Assembly: GCF_029016285.1 (NCBI RefSeq)
Contig: NZ_CP091975.1
Coordinates: 3,472,001-3,536,000 of the forward strand
DNA: 64,000 nucleotides
Source: Vibrio sp. DW001
Lineage (GTDB): Bacteria; Pseudomonadota; Gammaproteobacteria; Enterobacterales; Vibrionaceae
Direction of reading: 5' to 3'
Positions 10,523-22,737 of this stretch are shown here, piece by piece; within the stretch, counting starts at the first letter, position 1, and each line of letters begins with the position of its first letter. The position numbers and the translations under genes are program-made. The notes below the pieces were generated by a model. That model made no database searches. It had not been told where the DNA came from and was given only the letters and a program-made list of their open reading frames with translations.

Positions 10523-11161
10523 CTACCAAAAAACCTCTCGCCTTTTTGCTTTCGCAATAATATTTTGCGGCATCCGTGAGGCTAAACCATCTCTTAATAC
10601 AGTAATTCTTTTATGTTGCCTTTTATTTGCAGTAACCGAATTATATAACCATCGATAAGCGTCTTCATAATCCAGTGGACTGCCGTAATCACGGAGGAGT
10701 AATTCGGCTAAATGGATTCTCGCATTTAAATTACCCATAGCTGCAGCTTCCCGCAGGTAGGGGATGGCCCGTTCTTTATCTTGTTGAACGATCGTGCCTC
10801 TAGAATAGTAACGACCTAACTGCTCTAAGGCAGCAGGTAAGCCTTGATGAGCCGCGTTTTCTATATAATAAAGGCCTAATTCTACATCTTTTTCTACACA
10901 AACCCCCCAAGTCAGCATATCTCCGTAAAGCAGTTCATAAGCAGGTAAGCTGATCCTCGTTGCACGAGCAACGATATCTTCTACCAACTGACATCTATCT
11001 GCTTTTACTCGCTCTAGGTGTTTGTTGTTGTTAATCAGTTTTATTAGCTCAGCTTCTGTATATATAGGCACTGGTTCACCCACGTTAGCAATCTCAGCTT
11101 TCGCCTTCGAGAGGGGTGACAGCACTAATAACAGGGAAGCAGCTATAAGTTTTAGCTTCAT
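10523..11161 (-). CDS. motX: sodium-type polar flagellar motor protein MotX
   Basis: 212 residues. A cleavable signal peptide (MKLKLIAASLLLVLSPLSKAKA) precedes EIANVGEPVPIYTEAELIKLI and Sel1-like repeats (LYYIENAAHQGLPAALEQLGRYYSRG, AIPYLREAAAMGNLNARIHLAELL). It matches Vibrio MotX nearly residue for residue in memory, including the DYGSPLDYEDAYRWLYNSVTA block and the C-terminal tryptophan. With MotY it forms the periplasmic T-ring that holds the PomAB sodium stator. A consensus sigma-28 promoter lies just upstream, and purA is next door as in Vibrio cholerae. Confidence 0.95.
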   Translation of the reverse strand: MKLKLIAASLLLVLSPLSKAKAEIANVGEPVPIYTEAELIKLINNNKHLERVKADRCQLVEDIVARATRISLPAYELLYGDMLTWGVCVEKDVELGLYYIENAAHQGLPAALEQLGRYYSRGTIVQQDKERAIPYLREAAAMGNLNARIHLAELLLRDYGSPLDYEDAYRWLYNSVTANKRQHKRITVLRDGLASRMPQNIIAKAKRREVFW

Positions 11162-11191
11162 ACCTGCACTCTTTAATCATACCGTGATTAC

Positions 11192-11218
11192 TTATCGGCA
11201 GTTTACTGCCTCACTTTA
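11192..11218 (-). promoter_or_regulatory. sigma-28 (FliA) flagellar promoter of motX
   Basis: On the minus strand TAAAGTGA (11211-11218), an 11-base spacer, then GCCGATAA (11192-11199): the -10 is a perfect match to the enterobacterial FliA consensus and the -35 matches in TAAAG. It ends about 30 bases before the motX ATG. Confidence 0.88.
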
Positions 11219-11455
11219 GTCAAATATAGATCCTAAAAGTGATCTTTGTTCAGATCTTATACCAAGCTGAGTAAGTTTGTGACCAATATAAATACCATTC
11301 CGCAGAAACTAAATACATCCTTGTACACTTATTCACGGGTTTCCCTGTCCATTGATAATTACCCTATTATATCCATATCGCTGACTCGTTAATGACCCAG
11401 CTATTGTATTATAACGCAACAAACAAGAATTATTATTTGAGCTGGCTGTTAACAC

Positions 11456-11487
11456 AAAAAAGCCGACTACATAATGTAATCGGCTTT
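11456..11487 (-). terminator. rho-independent terminator after purA
   Basis: AGCCGATTAC and GTAGTCGGCT (minus-strand sense, one G-U pair) form a 10-bp stem followed by a run of T; it lies about 30 bases beyond the purA stop. Confidence 0.88.
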
Positions 11488-11515
11488 TACTGAGACTTCT
11501 TTACCCTTATAGCAG

Positions 11516-12835
<1,320 letters not shown>

Positions 12836-12938
12836 TTAAAAATGGATTCTAGCACCTAACTCAACATCTTGCAGTCATTTTTTGAGCATAAAAACTTCAT
12901 AAAACGGTAAGAGTCTAATTACACAAGAAATATCCTAT

Positions 12939-13871
12939 TTAATCACAATTCAACTGCTCATTTTTCTTCCCTAAGAAATGAAAACTTGGGTCGTACTTTT
13001 CGCCTGAGACATATAAAGGCGGATTAGGAAGGACATTAAGTTGATATTTATCAACACTATCAGTTGCGATTATAGACACCGGGTCAACAACTACAATCTT
13101 TCGTTCCGGAGCGAGTTTATGTACCGATGCGCCAACACCTAAACCTCCTTCGGTGTGAAATTTTCCTGCCGTTAGAATCACTTTATGGTTTGGGTATTTA
13201 TTCAATATTCTGACTATGCTTTCCCCCATGGTTTCATCACGCGTTATTTGAGCGGCAAAAAGAGTGTTTATTTTTGCTTCTGTCCCATGATGCATGGTGG
13301 CGATAAATTTCTTCTTGTATGGGCTATCTCCCGTCTCAATTTCCTGCGCGACAAATGATCTCTTTTCATCCGGTAATTTATTTAGGTAGCCTAACCCTTC
13401 CTTATTTATACACCGAACAATGTCATTCGGTGCATTTGCTGCAATAACAGGTACTACATTGATTTTTGCATACTCAATAAGCGGCCGATAATCACTTGGG
13501 TAATTAGACCAAGCATCTCCTTGTTTAATAAGAGCTTGCTCGCCAATATTCCCTTTTAGGTAATCATCAATTATTGACTGCTTATCTCGTGAGAACTGTT
13601 CCATGGCCAAAACAAAAGCAATATTTTCAGCATCAAGTGCTTGTAATAAATCCGCTTGAAAGTGATGAACACCAGAATGAGAATGCCACTCTCCAACTAA
13701 AACCACATCCGCCGTCGCTATTTCATCTACAAAGGTGCTTAGGGAAATAGGAGCACCAGACCGAGTGAGTTGGTAGTCGTACATATTAGAGAGATCGTAA
13801 GCATGTTGCGTCTGTTTTTGCACGCAACCAACGGATAGGAACAACACCAGCAAAAAGGAGATTCTTCGCAT
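12939..13871 (-). CDS. ChaN family lipoprotein
   Basis: 310 residues. Signal sequence with lipobox SVGC gives a lipidated Cys16. The body matches the ChaN / Haem-binding uptake family: VLVGEWHSHSGVHHFQADLLQAL near residue 55, VLAMEQFSRDKQSIIDDYLKG, YRPLIEYAK and a late VILTAGKFHTEGGLGVGASVHKL. ChaN homologues bind haem dimers and some take part in iron acquisition; the E. coli name comes from a calcium/proton context. No iron box was seen upstream. Monocistronic. Confidence 0.8.
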   Translation of the reverse strand: MRRISFLLVLFLSVGCVQKQTQHAYDLSNMYDYQLTRSGAPISLSTFVDEIATADVVLVGEWHSHSGVHHFQADLLQALDAENIAFVLAMEQFSRDKQSIIDDYLKGNIGEQALIKQGDAWSNYPSDYRPLIEYAKINVVPVIAANAPNDIVRCINKEGLGYLNKLPDEKRSFVAQEIETGDSPYKKKFIATMHHGTEAKINTLFAAQITRDETMGESIVRILNKYPNHKVILTAGKFHTEGGLGVGASVHKLAPERKIVVVDPVSIIATDSVDKYQLNVLPNPPLYVSGEKYDPSFHFLGKKNEQLNCD

Positions 13872-14043
13872 AATAAACTATTAATTTCTAAAATAAATCA
13901 TACCCACAGTATGGCTTATTTCTTATAAAATCAAATCAATACCAATAACATTAGGTGTGAACTCTGTTTCATTCACATTGACCACAAACTCATTTAGCTC
14001 GGTATCCGCTCACAAACAACATTGTTTTTTTCAAAGACAAACG

Positions 14044-14090
14044 ACATGCATTAAAAAAGGAAGCCTAAGCTTCCCTTTTTTAATGCATGT
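14044..14090. terminator. long-stem terminator after tuf
   Basis: ACATGCATTAAAAAAGGAAGC (14044-14064) is mirrored by GCTTCCCTTTTTTAATGCATGT (14069-14090) with a single bulged base. The inner GGAAGC/GCTTCC stem with A-run and T-run is a normal bidirectional intrinsic terminator; the AT-rich outer arms extend it to about 21 bp. Confidence 0.9.
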
Positions 14091-14126
14091 TCTTTCGAAC
14101 ACGTATTATTACAAAATCAATCGAGA

Positions 14127-15311
14127 TTATTCGAAGATTTTAGCAACAACACCAGCACCAACAGTACGACCACCTTCACGAATCGCGAAGCGTAGACCGT
14201 CATCCATTGCGATTGGAGCAATTAGCTCAACCGTCATTTGAATGTTGTCGCCTGGCATTACCATCTCTACACCTTCCGGTAAAGTGATGTCGCCTGTTAC
14301 GTCCGTTGTACGGAAGTAAAACTGTGGACGGTAACCTTTGAAGAATGGAGTATGACGACCACCTTCATCTTTAGAAAGAACGTAAACTTCTGATTCAAAC
14401 TTCGTATGAGGAGTGATTGAATTTGGAGCCGCCAATACTTGACCGCGCTCTACGTCTTCACGTTTAGTACCACGTAGTAAAGCACCAACGTTCTCGCCTG
14501 CACGACCTTCGTCAAGCAATTTACGGAACATTTCAACACCAGTACAAGTCGTAGTAGTTGTCTCTTTGATACCAACGATAACAACTTCGTCACCAACTTT
14601 TAGGATACCACGTTCGATACGACCCGTTACTACTGTACCACGACCTTGAATTGAGAATACATCTTCAATTGGTAGTAGGAACGGTAGATCTACTGCACGC
14701 TCTGGCATTGGGATATAGTTGTCTAGCGCTTCTGCTAGCTCAATGATCTTATCTTCCCACTCTTTCTCACCGTTAAGTGCGCCTAGAGCTGAACCTTGAA
14801 TTACTGGAAGATCATCACCTGGGTATTCGTATTCAGAAAGAAGTTCACGAACTTCCATCTCTACTAGTTCTAGTAGTTCTTCATCATCAACCATGTCACA
14901 TTTGTTCATGAATACGATGATGTAAGGAATACCAACCTGACGTCCAAGTAGGATGTGCTCACGAGTTTGTGGCATAGGGCCATCTGTCGCTGCTACTACT
15001 AGAATACCGCCGTCCATTTGCGCAGCACCAGTGATCATGTTCTTAACATAATCGGCGTGTCCTGGGCAATCTACGTGTGCGTAGTGACGTGCTGGTGTAT
15101 CGTACTCAACGTGAGACGTTGCGATAGTGATACCGCGCTCACGCTCTTCTGGAGCGTTATCGATTGATGCGAAGTCTTTCGCTACGCCGCCGTATACTTT
15201 TGCAAGAGTAGTACAGATAGCTGCAGTTAGAGTTGTTTTACCGTGGTCAACGTGGCCAATAGTACCAACGTTTACGTGCGGTTTCGTACGTTCAAATTTT
15301 TCTTTAGACAC
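14127..15311 (-). CDS. tuf: elongation factor Tu
   Basis: 394 residues. GTPase that carries aminoacyl-tRNA to the ribosome. G1 GHVDHGKTT (about 19-27), the [14 protein letters not shown] effector region, G3 [13 protein letters not shown]4 NKCDM and G5 GSALGAL are all visible, followed by domains 2 and 3 ending [10 protein letters not shown]. Last gene of the rpsL-rpsG-fusA-tuf (str) group, 143 bases after fusA. A second tuf copy is common in Vibrio but is not in this window. Confidence 0.97.
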   Translation of the reverse strand: MSKEKFERTKPHVNVGTIGHVDHGKTTLTAAICTTLAKVYGGVAKDFASIDNAPEERERGITIATSHVEYDTPARHYAHVDCPGHADYVKNMITGAAQMDGGILVVAATDGPMPQTREHILLGRQVGIPYIIVFMNKCDMVDDEELLELVEMEVRELLSEYEYPGDDLPVIQGSALGALNGEKEWEDKIIELAEALDNYIPMPERAVDLPFLLPIEDVFSIQGRGTVVTGRIERGILKVGDEVVIVGIKETTTTTCTGVEMFRKLLDEGRAGENVGALLRGTKREDVERGQVLAAPNSITPHTKFESEVYVLSKDEGGRHTPFFKGYRPQFYFRTTDVTGDITLPEGVEMVMPGDNIQMTVELIAPIAMDDGLRFAIREGGRTVGAGVVAKIFE

Positions 15312-15454
15312 GATCGTGTTCCTTCCTAGTTATGATTCGCAACGGAATAAGCTCCGATGCGCGCCAGAATTTGCTATATTATGCGCCAACTCGCGTTAGC
15401 GCAATATTTGAACTCATTGATCTTCCAAAAAAGAAGAAAAATGTGTCCTGTTTT

Positions 15455-17551
15455 TTAACCACGTTCTGCAATGATTGCATTTGCAACATTTTTTGGCACT
15501 TCAGCGTACTCACTAAACTCCATAGAGTAAGAAGCACGGCCTTGTGTCGCAGAACGTAAATCAGTTGCGTAACCGAACATGACAGACAACGGGACTTGTG
15601 CACGAATTATCTTCAGGCCAGCTGTCCCCTCGTCCATACCTTCGATGATGCCGCGACGACGATTAATATCGCCGACAACATCACCCATCCAGTCTTCTGG
15701 AGTCGTTACTTCAACTTTCATCATAGGCTCAAGCAGAACTGGTTGCGCTTCTAATGCACCTGTTCTAAAAGCCATGGAGGCAGCGATTACAAACGCCATC
15801 TCACTTGAATCTACTTCATGATAAGAACCATTGATCAATGTAGCTTTGATATCCAGAACTGGGTATCCTGCAAGCACACCATTATTCATCTGCTCTTCAA
15901 CGCCTTTCGCGACAGAGCCAATAAATTCTTTTGGTACCGTATCATTAGCAATTTCGTTAACGAAGACAAAACCTTCGCCAACTTCTGATGGTTCTAGTTT
16001 CAGCCATACGTGACCGTATTGCCCTTTACCACCATGTTCGCGGATAAATTTACCTTCCGCTTTCGCTGTACCGCGAATAGTTTCACGGTAAGCAACTTGC
16101 GGATTACCAACGTTGCAGTTAACGTTAAACTCGCGCTTCATGCGATCAACGATGATATCTAAGTGTAGTTCACCCATGCCAGAAATCAGTGTCTGGCCAG
16201 TTTCGTCATCCATGTCAACACGGAACGATGGGTCTTCTGCCGCTAGCTTTCCTAACGCGCTTGTCATTTTTTCTTGATCAGCTTGAGAGCGTGGCTCTAC
16301 AACAATCTGAATAACTGGTTCTGGGAATTCCATGCGTTCTAGTACAATCTTATGGTTCTGATCACACAGTGTTTCACCAGTAGTGACATCTTTTAAGCCA
16401 ATAATAGCCGCAATATCACCTGCTCGCACTTCTTTCACTTCTTCACGCTTATTTGAGTGCATTTGCACAATACGTCCTAAACGTTCACGCTGCTGCTTCA
16501 CTGAGTTATAGGCCATTTTACCGCTTTCAACAACACCAGAATAAACACGAATGAAAGTTAATGTACCCACAAATGGGTCCGTTGCAATTTTAAACGCTAA
16601 CGCTGCAAACGGTTCACTGTCATCGGCATGACGCTCTATTTCATTCTCGTTTTCATCGATGCCTTTAATTGCAGGCACATCAACTGGAGAGGGAAGGAAA
16701 TCAACGACAGCATCAAGAACGGCTTGTACACCTTTGTTTTTAAAAGCACTGCCACAAGTAGCAAGCACGATTTCATTGTTAAGAGTACGAATACGAAGAC
16801 CTTGTTTGATTTCAGCTTCTGTTAACTCGCCTTCTTCAAGGTACTTATCCATCAATTCTTCGTTTGCTTCAGCCGCAGCTTCAACAAGTTCTGTTCGGTA
16901 TTCTCCCGCCATTTCTTGCATGTCAGCTGGAATGTCTTCGTAAGTGAAGGTCATGCCTTGATCGGCTTCATTCCAGTTGATGGCTTTCATCTTGATAAGG
17001 TCAACGACACCTTTAAACTCATCCTCTGCACCAATGTTTAACTGGATTGGAACTGGGCTGGCACCAAGACGATCTTTAATCTGATCAATCACTCGTAAGA
17101 AGTCAGCACCTGTACGGTCCATCTTATTCACAAATACTAAGCGAGGCACATGATACTTATCAGCTTGACGCCAAACTGTTTCAGATTGTGGTTCAACACC
17201 AGATGCGCCACAGAATACAACCACGGCACCATCAAGTACGCGTAAAGAACGTTCTACTTCGATAGTAAAATCTACGTGCCCAGGAGTGTCGATGATATTA
17301 ATACGGTGTTCGTCGAATTGAGCTTCCATACCACGCCAGAAGGTCGTAGTAGCGGCCGAGGTAATGGTAATGCCTCGTTCTTGCTCCTGCTCCATCCAAT
17401 CCATGGTTGCAGCACCATCGTGCACTTCGCCGATTTTATGAGATAGGCCTGTATAGAACAGAATACGTTCACTGGTCGTTGTTTTGCCTGCATCAACGTG
17501 AGCAACGATACCAATATTACGGTAGCGCTCAATCGGAGTTTTACGAGCCAC
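15455..17551 (-). CDS. fusA: elongation factor G
   Basis: 698 residues. Translocation GTPase. G1 [53 protein letters not shown], then domain IV with [14 protein letters not shown] and [18 protein letters not shown], and a C-terminal domain ending [19 protein letters not shown]. The close fit to the housekeeping EF-G and the str-operon position argue against a paralogue. It lies 170 bases after rpsG with a hairpin in the gap. Confidence 0.97.
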   Translation of the reverse strand: MARKTPIERYRNIGIVAHVDAGKTTTSERILFYTGLSHKIGEVHDGAATMDWMEQEQERGITITSAATTTFWRGMEAQFDEHRINIIDTPGHVDFTIEVERSLRVLDGAVVVFCGASGVEPQSETVWRQADKYHVPRLVFVNKMDRTGADFLRVIDQIKDRLGASPVPIQLNIGAEDEFKGVVDLIKMKAINWNEADQGMTFTYEDIPADMQEMAGEYRTELVEAAAEANEELMDKYLEEGELTEAEIKQGLRIRTLNNEIVLATCGSAFKNKGVQAVLDAVVDFLPSPVDVPAIKGIDENENEIERHADDSEPFAALAFKIATDPFVGTLTFIRVYSGVVESGKMAYNSVKQQRERLGRIVQMHSNKREEVKEVRAGDIAAIIGLKDVTTGETLCDQNHKIVLERMEFPEPVIQIVVEPRSQADQEKMTSALGKLAAEDPSFRVDMDDETGQTLISGMGELHLDIIVDRMKREFNVNCNVGNPQVAYRETIRGTAKAEGKFIREHGGKGQYGHVWLKLEPSEVGEGFVFVNEIANDTVPKEFIGSVAKGVEEQMNNGVLAGYPVLDIKATLINGSYHEVDSSEMAFVIAASMAFRTGALEAQPVLLEPMMKVEVTTPEDWMGDVVGDINRRRGIIEGMDEGTAGLKIIRAQVPLSVMFGYATDLRSATQGRASYSMEFSEYAEVPKNVANAIIAERG

Positions 17552-17683
17552 GATTCTATCCTCTTACTATAGGGACTATTAATGTTTGAAAATATCTATT
17601 TGTTTAGAATCAATGCGCTACGCAGAAACAGAAACAAAAAACTATTTTGAAACAATAATATAAGCTTGGTTTTTCCAAAGGAA

Positions 17684-17711
17684 AAGCACTGCGAAGGACT
17701 TCGCAGTGCTT
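17684..17711 (-). terminator. 13-bp hairpin between rpsG and fusA (attenuator or processing site)
   Basis: AAGCACTGCGAAG (17684-17696) and CTTCGCAGTGCTT (17699-17711) are perfect complements with a two-base centre. In transcript sense it begins 10 bases after the rpsG stop codon and is followed by only a short, broken T-run (CTTTTCCTTT), so it may be a partial terminator adjusting fusA-tuf output or an mRNA processing hairpin. Confidence 0.6.
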
Positions 17712-17721
17712 AAAGGTCTTA

Positions 17722-18192
17722 TTACCAGCGGTAATGAGCGAACGCTTTGTTCGCATCTGCCATACGGTGAACGTCTTCACGTTTCTTAACAGCAGTACCT
17801 TTGTTCTCTGACGCATCTAGCATTTCAGCAGCTAGACGGTAAGCCATAGATTTTTCACCACGCTTACGCGCAGCTTCAACCAACCAACGCATAGCAAGTG
17901 CGTTACGGCGAACCGGACGAACTTCTACAGGGACTTGGTAAGTTGAACCACCCACACGGCGAGATTTAACTTCTACCGTTGGACGAACATTTTCAAGAGC
18001 TTCATCAAATACAGCTAAGTGATCTTTACCAGATTTCTCAGCCATAACTTCTAATGCAGTGTAAACAATTTTTTCTGCAGTAGATTTTTTTCCGTCAACC
18101 ATAAGGATATTGACGAATTTTGCCAGCATTTCAGATTTAAATTTAGGATCTGGAAGGATCTTACGCTGACTAATTACGCGACGACGTGGCAT
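17722..18192 (-). CDS. rpsG: 30S ribosomal protein S7 (uS7)
   Basis: 156 residues. [28 protein letters not shown] and [26 protein letters not shown] are diagnostic. S7 nucleates assembly of the 30S head and, in E. coli, represses the str operon by binding the rpsL-rpsG intercistronic mRNA; whether the 97-base gap here keeps that element was not established. Confidence 0.98.
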   Translation of the reverse strand: MPRRRVISQRKILPDPKFKSEMLAKFVNILMVDGKKSTAEKIVYTALEVMAEKSGKDHLAVFDEALENVRPTVEVKSRRVGGSTYQVPVEVRPVRRNALAMRWLVEAARKRGEKSMAYRLAAEMLDASENKGTAVKKREDVHRMADANKAFAHYRW

Positions 18193-18289
18193 AGGAATTT
18201 CTCCGTTGTCTTCTTCAGGTTATCCAAAACTTTTCAGTTTCTTCAAAATACAAAATAATTTAGTGTTTGGCCTTACTTAACGGATTTCA

Positions 18290-18667
<378 letters not shown>

Positions 18668-18731
18668 CTAGCTCCTGGTTTGCTGAAATTATGCTTCATG
18701 AAAAATCTAACCCTACTATGAGGGACGCAAG

Positions 18732-18760
18732 ATTTTATGCACGGAAGGAAGGTCTGTCAA
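18732..18760 (-). promoter_or_regulatory. sigma-70 promoter of the str operon
   Basis: Minus strand: TTGACA (18755-18760), exactly 17 bases, TAAAAT (18732-18737). A perfect -35 with optimal spacing, about 70 bases before the rpsL ATG, followed by a short GC-containing stretch typical of growth-rate-controlled promoters. Confidence 0.85.
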
Positions 18761-18904
18761 GGTATTTAGGGATCTTTTTGATCGTAAGGGAATGAACAAT
18801 CGGTGGTCTTATTGCTTAAATCTTAGTCTAAAGTTATTAAGCATGGCTTTTATTAGAAATAACGTACTCAACTATATCAAAATCACCACATAGCCAATAT
18901 GACA

Positions 18905-19180
18905 TCATTCCCATGTGATAGAAGAGGAATGCTTTTCTGTCAGTTCCACAAACCCAACGAAATCGACCGTTTTTTGGGTACTCTCGAGTAGTAGACCTCT
19001 GGCTTCTACGTCAGCTATAAGGCTATAAGGTGCGTTAGTGGTGGCGACAAGATAGGCATTGGCTTTGTGTCCCTTTACCGCGGCATATACTGCGTCTTCT
19101 ACTAAAAGCAGATCATCGCCTTTCACTACATTAGCGGAGGCTTCATCTAGCGAGCGGTAATGTTTAACAATATGTAGCAT
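18905..19180 (-). CDS. tusB: tRNA 2-thiouridine synthesis protein TusB
   Basis: 91 residues, DsrH-like fold. Begins MLHIVKHYRSLDEA. TusBCD forms a hexamer-type complex that relays sulfur from TusA to TusE for 2-thiolation of tRNA wobble uridine. Nine bases after tusC and last of the yheO-tusD-tusC-tusB chain. Confidence 0.93.
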   Translation of the reverse strand: MLHIVKHYRSLDEASANVVKGDDLLLVEDAVYAAVKGHKANAYLVATTNAPYSLIADVEARGLLLESTQKTVDFVGFVELTEKHSSSITWE

Positions 19181-19189
19181 GTAAGTCCC

Positions 19190-19549
19190 TTAAAAAGTAA
19201 GCAGCTTATCGCAACCGTGTAGCTGTTTCGCAAGGTCATCGGTGTTTAGTCGGACGACATCAACTAAAACCAACTTTGCTTCGGCCATACCATTCGCTTT
19301 CAAAGAGGCAGAACAAACGTATATCTCTTCTATGTCATAAAGGTCCATAAGCTTAAACGCTGGCACATAATCTCTAGAATAAATAGAAGCCGTATTTTGA
19401 TTTGTCATTAACTGAGTGACTCCATCGCCAATAAAAAACACCGCGATATTTTCACTGTAAGCAGAAGCTGCTAATAATGCGTCTAATCCTTCACGCCCTT
19501 TTGCCGAAGAATGTGGATGAGAACGGAAGACAAAACCAATCTTCTTCAA
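19190..19549 (-). CDS. tusC: tRNA 2-thiouridine synthesis protein TusC
   Basis: 119 residues, DsrF-like. [29 protein letters not shown] opens the protein and [21 protein letters not shown] is the family core. The start is a TTG at 19549 that overlaps the tusD stop codon (TTGA), so it depends on translational coupling. Structural partner within TusBCD. Confidence 0.93.
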   Translation of the reverse strand: MKKIGFVFRSHPHSSAKGREGLDALLAASAYSENIAVFFIGDGVTQLMTNQNTASIYSRDYVPAFKLMDLYDIEEIYVCSASLKANGMAEAKLVLVDVVRLNTDDLAKQLHGCDKLLTF

Positions 19550-19938
19550 AATTGAACCACTCTGTCTTGCGTCAATAACGCCTCAGCTAAACTACCCAAA
19601 CCGGCTTGTTCAAAACCATTAGTCAGATTAAAGCTTTCTCGTTTGTTTTGAGTGGCTTCTTCTTGGCTCAATACGCCACGACGCAATGCGGCTGCGACAC
19701 ATGTTTCTAAACGGATGTTATGCTCAATAGCCAGTTTTTGCCAAGCTACCGTTAAGTCAAACTCATCGTTGGCTGGCACCACCAGTTTAGAACCATTGGT
19801 TACCCCTTCTTGATAGAAAAATACGGAGACGAGTGTATGACCTTTCTCAAGCACTGCATTAGCAAACGCATATGCGTTTCTTGCCGACTGAGAGCCATAT
19901 ACGCTGCCGTTAACAACAAGGGTGTAACCTAAACTCAC
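19546..19938 (-). CDS. tusD: tRNA 2-thiouridine synthesis sulfurtransferase subunit TusD
   Basis: 130 residues, DsrE family. The catalytic cysteine that carries the persulfide lies in [14 protein letters not shown] (Cys80). GTG start at 19938 overlaps the yheO stop (GTGA) and has GGAG just upstream. With TusB and TusC it passes sulfur toward MnmA for s2U34 of tRNA. Confidence 0.94.
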   Translation of the reverse strand: MSLGYTLVVNGSVYGSQSARNAYAFANAVLEKGHTLVSVFFYQEGVTNGSKLVVPANDEFDLTVAWQKLAIEHNIRLETCVAAALRRGVLSQEEATQNKRESFNLTNGFEQAGLGSLAEALLTQDRVVQF

Positions 19939-20657
19939 TTTTCTCCATCCTCAGTTTTACGCTGACGAATATAAAGATAGACGGTATGTTTGGAAATGTT
20001 CAAGCGGTCCGCAACACGGTTAATCGCATCTTTAATATCAAAAATGCCTTTGTCGTAAAGCTCCATGACAATCTGGCGGTTTTTAGTATTATTCGATACC
20101 GACTTATCTGCATTGATATCTTCTATACTCTGTTCTACGGTTTGGTCAACCAATTCAACCACATCGCTTGCAAAATTTACTGCAGAGGCTGCTTCTTTTG
20201 CCTCATCTGTTGGCATGAAAGATTCCAGAACTTGAGAGAATGGAGCATCTAGATTGATATTGATACAAAGCAAACCGATGACACGATTATTGCCATTACG
20301 AATAGCGATAGTGATAGATTTCATCAACACCCCACCCTTCGCTCGAGTAAAATAAGGTCTAGAGAAATTACGCTCGGAACCTTCAATATCCTTAAGCATT
20401 TTCAGCGCCATATCCGTAATTGGCGATCCTACATGTCTACCCGTATTCTCACCATTGGCTATCTTGATCGCTGATGTATCTAAACTCTCCAATGAATGAA
20501 GAACAATTTCACAGAATGGTCCGATTAAACCAGCAAGACCATCCACTACAGCTTCATAGGATTTTAAAATGGTCAGATCATGCTCGCTAAATGGTTCAAC
20601 AAATACGGAATCCATTTCGAGTAACGCTTCTGCGTGAACGATTTCTGATGTAGCCAC
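19935..20657 (-). CDS. yheO: YheO-like PAS/helix-turn-helix transcriptional regulator
   Basis: 240 residues. An N-terminal PAS-like YheO domain (about 25-140, containing [40 protein letters not shown]) is followed by a C-terminal helix-turn-helix (about 190-230, [23 protein letters not shown]). Target and ligand are unknown. It is translationally coupled to tusD, a conserved linkage also seen in E. coli, so it may respond to sulfur or tRNA-modification state; this is inference. Confidence 0.88.
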   Translation of the reverse strand: MATSEIVHAEALLEMDSVFVEPFSEHDLTILKSYEAVVDGLAGLIGPFCEIVLHSLESLDTSAIKIANGENTGRHVGSPITDMALKMLKDIEGSERNFSRPYFTRAKGGVLMKSITIAIRNGNNRVIGLLCININLDAPFSQVLESFMPTDEAKEAASAVNFASDVVELVDQTVEQSIEDINADKSVSNNTKNRQIVMELYDKGIFDIKDAINRVADRLNISKHTVYLYIRQRKTEDGEK

Positions 20658-20754
20658 TATTTATAGCCTCGATTTAAAAATCAACAAATTAGTGCAAGTT
20701 TATCAGAAAATTTGAATTGCGCATCGTTTTGATCAGTTTGGTTTGTCGTCAAAA

Positions 20755-20784
20755 AAAAAAGGCTCGGATATCCGAACCTTTTTT
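20755..20784 (-). terminator. rho-independent terminator after fkpA
   Basis: AGGTTCGGAT / ATCCGAGCCT (minus-strand sense, one imperfect pair) with long A and T runs on either side, 20 bases past the fkpA stop. Confidence 0.88.
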
Positions 20785-20804
20785 AATCGTTCTTTTTGAA
20801 GAAA

Positions 20805-21617
20805 TTATTCCGCAGCAGGTGTTTCTGCTGGTGCTTCTTCAACTTCACCGTTATCAATGCTGATCAATTCAACTTCAAAAACGAGAGTTGAGTTTCCAGG
20901 AATAGTCGGTGTATCTTGTGGTCCGTATGCTAACTCTGGTGGGATAACAAACTTATATTTTGACCCTACAGACATAAGTTGCACGCCTTCAGTCCAACCA
21001 GGGATCACTCGATTAAGAGGGAACGTAGCCGTTGCATCGCGATCATATGAACTGTCAAACTTAGTCCCGTCGATTAATGTCCCAACATAATGCACTTCAA
21101 CCGTATCGGTTTCAGCAGGCTTATCACCCTCTGCTGGTGTCATTACTTGGTAAAGAAGACCAGATTCAGTTTTCATTACGCCTTCTTGCTTTTCAAATTC
21201 AGCACGGAACTCTTCGCTTGCCTTCATTGCTGCTTCAGCATCTGCTGCTGCTTTTGCCTGCATCTTTTCGCTAACGGTTTTTTCAAAACTTTCAAGCGCT
21301 AAGCGTAGTTCATCGTCTGTCATTTTTTCTGTATCAGCAAAAACATCTTCAATACCTTGAAGTACAAGTTCTTTCTTTAGCTCAATACCAATTTCAGTTG
21401 AGCCTTCAATGCTCGATTCAATGTTCTTAGCGAAATAAAGACCGAAAGCGTACGCCGCTTTGTCTTCTTCTGTTTTAAAGTGAACTGCTTTTTCAGCCTC
21501 AGCTTGTGCCTGCTCTACCACTGGAGCCGCTTCAACTTTGGGTGTTTCTTCTTTTTGACAACCTACAGCCAACATTACAGTTGCAGCGAGTAGGGACACT
21601 TTAAACAAAGGTTTCAT
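20805..21617 (-). CDS. fkpA: FKBP-type peptidyl-prolyl isomerase FkpA, lipoprotein form
   Basis: 270 residues from ATG 21617, chosen because GGAG sits seven bases upstream; an upstream in-frame TTG overlaps that ribosome binding site. The signal sequence ends in lipobox AVGC (Cys20), so it is predicted to be membrane-anchored and not free in the periplasm. A helical dimerisation domain (about 45-145) precedes the FKBP domain (about 150-255) with DTVEVHYVGTLIDGTKFDSSYDR and GYGPQ-like PPELAYGPQ. Periplasmic folding helper. Divergent from the WD40 gene. Confidence 0.93.
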   Translation of the reverse strand: MKPLFKVSLLAATVMLAVGCQKEETPKVEAAPVVEQAQAEAEKAVHFKTEEDKAAYAFGLYFAKNIESSIEGSTEIGIELKKELVLQGIEDVFADTEKMTDDELRLALESFEKTVSEKMQAKAAADAEAAMKASEEFRAEFEKQEGVMKTESGLLYQVMTPAEGDKPAETDTVEVHYVGTLIDGTKFDSSYDRDATATFPLNRVIPGWTEGVQLMSVGSKYKFVIPPELAYGPQDTPTIPGNSTLVFEVELISIDNGEVEEAPAETPAAE

Positions 21618-21753
21618 TAAATTCTCCAAATTAATGGCATAGCCATTTACGTCAGTACACAGTTCTCATCAAATATAATGAAATGTGCAAAATTATTGGT
21701 GTATCAATATACTAGGTATATGCCTCTCGACACAAACTGGATTCTTGATAAGA

Positions 21754-22737
21754 ATGCGAATAATCTCTCATTATATGCTATTGGGTATTGTCATCACTCT
21801 GTTAAATGGTTGTTTTTTTTCATCTCAAGATGAAGAAAGGTGGACCATTGAGCCAAAAGGCACCACTAGTTTTGCCCTTAGTAGAGATGCCCGCTTTGCA
21901 TTACTTTACTCAAAAGAGCGTCAGTTGTTACTGTGGGACCTACAAGAAAACCAAGAATTAGCCTCTTTAGGTAAACAGGATCCCGATGGGAACACAGTTT
22001 CCCACATACGTATTTCTGATAACAGTCGCTATGCCGTTACATCCACACAACTCAACTTTGCTGTTTGGGATCTTTCCTGGAGCCAAGCGGAAGGTCTTTG
22101 GTCTGTCTCCGATGGGCTAATCCGGGATATAGATATATCAAGCAATGGCGAACAAGTATTATTAGGCCTATCTAATAGAAAGGCCATTTACGTCAATTTA
22201 GTCACCGGAAGGCGATTAGAGTTCCTTGCTCACAGAGAAAAAGTCAATACCGTCGCAATTTCCTCGAACGGTAAGTTTGCTTTAACCGGCGGTAATGATT
22301 ACAAAGCTTATTTCTGGAGTACCGACACTGGCCAACCACTATTTCAATTTGAACATAAGGCAAGAATTAACAGAGTTGCTCTGCAACGAGATGGTAAGTA
22401 TGCATTTACGTCAGATGGAGCAAGTGATAGCTTTATCTGGGATCTTAAGACAGGTAAGAAAATTTCAGCACTTAAGTCTCTTTCAAGGCAACTAGTGTTC
22501 TCTAGTGCGCGTTTTTCCGATGATGGGAGTTACTTAGTCACCGGTTCTCCAAACGGACGAGTAATGCTTTGGGATACACAAACAGGAAAACGTTTAGACG
22601 GATGGGATGTGGAACCACTAAAAGATACTCGCCCTCCACGTGCAGTCGTGTATGATGCCGCCTTTGACCGTCAAAACAGAATAATATCGGCGAGTTCTGC
22701 TGGTATTGCACAGGCTTGGAATATAGAAGATGACTAA
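21754..22737 (+). CDS. WD40-repeat lipoprotein
   Basis: 327 residues from ATG 21754. Signal sequence ending in LNGC puts a lipidated cysteine at residue 20. The rest is a run of WD40-like blades: [91 protein letters not shown], about seven in all, enough for one propeller. It is likely a membrane-tethered periplasmic scaffold; no partner is known to me. The end overlaps slyX by eight bases, so the two are co-translated. A longer form from 21685 lacks a sensible signal peptide. Confidence 0.8.
   Translation: MRIISHYMLLGIVITLLNGCFFSSQDEERWTIEPKGTTSFALSRDARFALLYSKERQLLLWDLQENQELASLGKQDPDGNTVSHIRISDNSRYAVTSTQLNFAVWDLSWSQAEGLWSVSDGLIRDIDISSNGEQVLLGLSNRKAIYVNLVTGRRLEFLAHREKVNTVAISSNGKFALTGGNDYKAYFWSTDTGQPLFQFEHKARINRVALQRDGKYAFTSDGASDSFIWDLKTGKKISALKSLSRQLVFSSARFSDDGSYLVTGSPNGRVMLWDTQTGKRLDGWDVEPLKDTRPPRAVVYDAAFDRQNRIISASSAGIAQAWNIEDD

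Larger units (their letters stand above)
11162..11515. other. intergenic region motX-purA
   Basis: 354 bases. It holds the motX sigma-28 promoter at its left end and the purA terminator at its right end. The middle (about 11230-11450) is AT-rich and shows no open frame or RNA gene that I can support. Confidence 0.6.

Noticed and set aside
13957..14241. Plus-strand frame downstream of tuf
   Set aside because: It runs through the tuf terminator and into the antisense of tuf; no start signal or family match.
15312..15454. Possible small gene between fusA and tuf
   Set aside because: Frames here run into the flanking genes in the wrong phase; the spacer looks like an ordinary operon gap with the tuf ribosome binding site.
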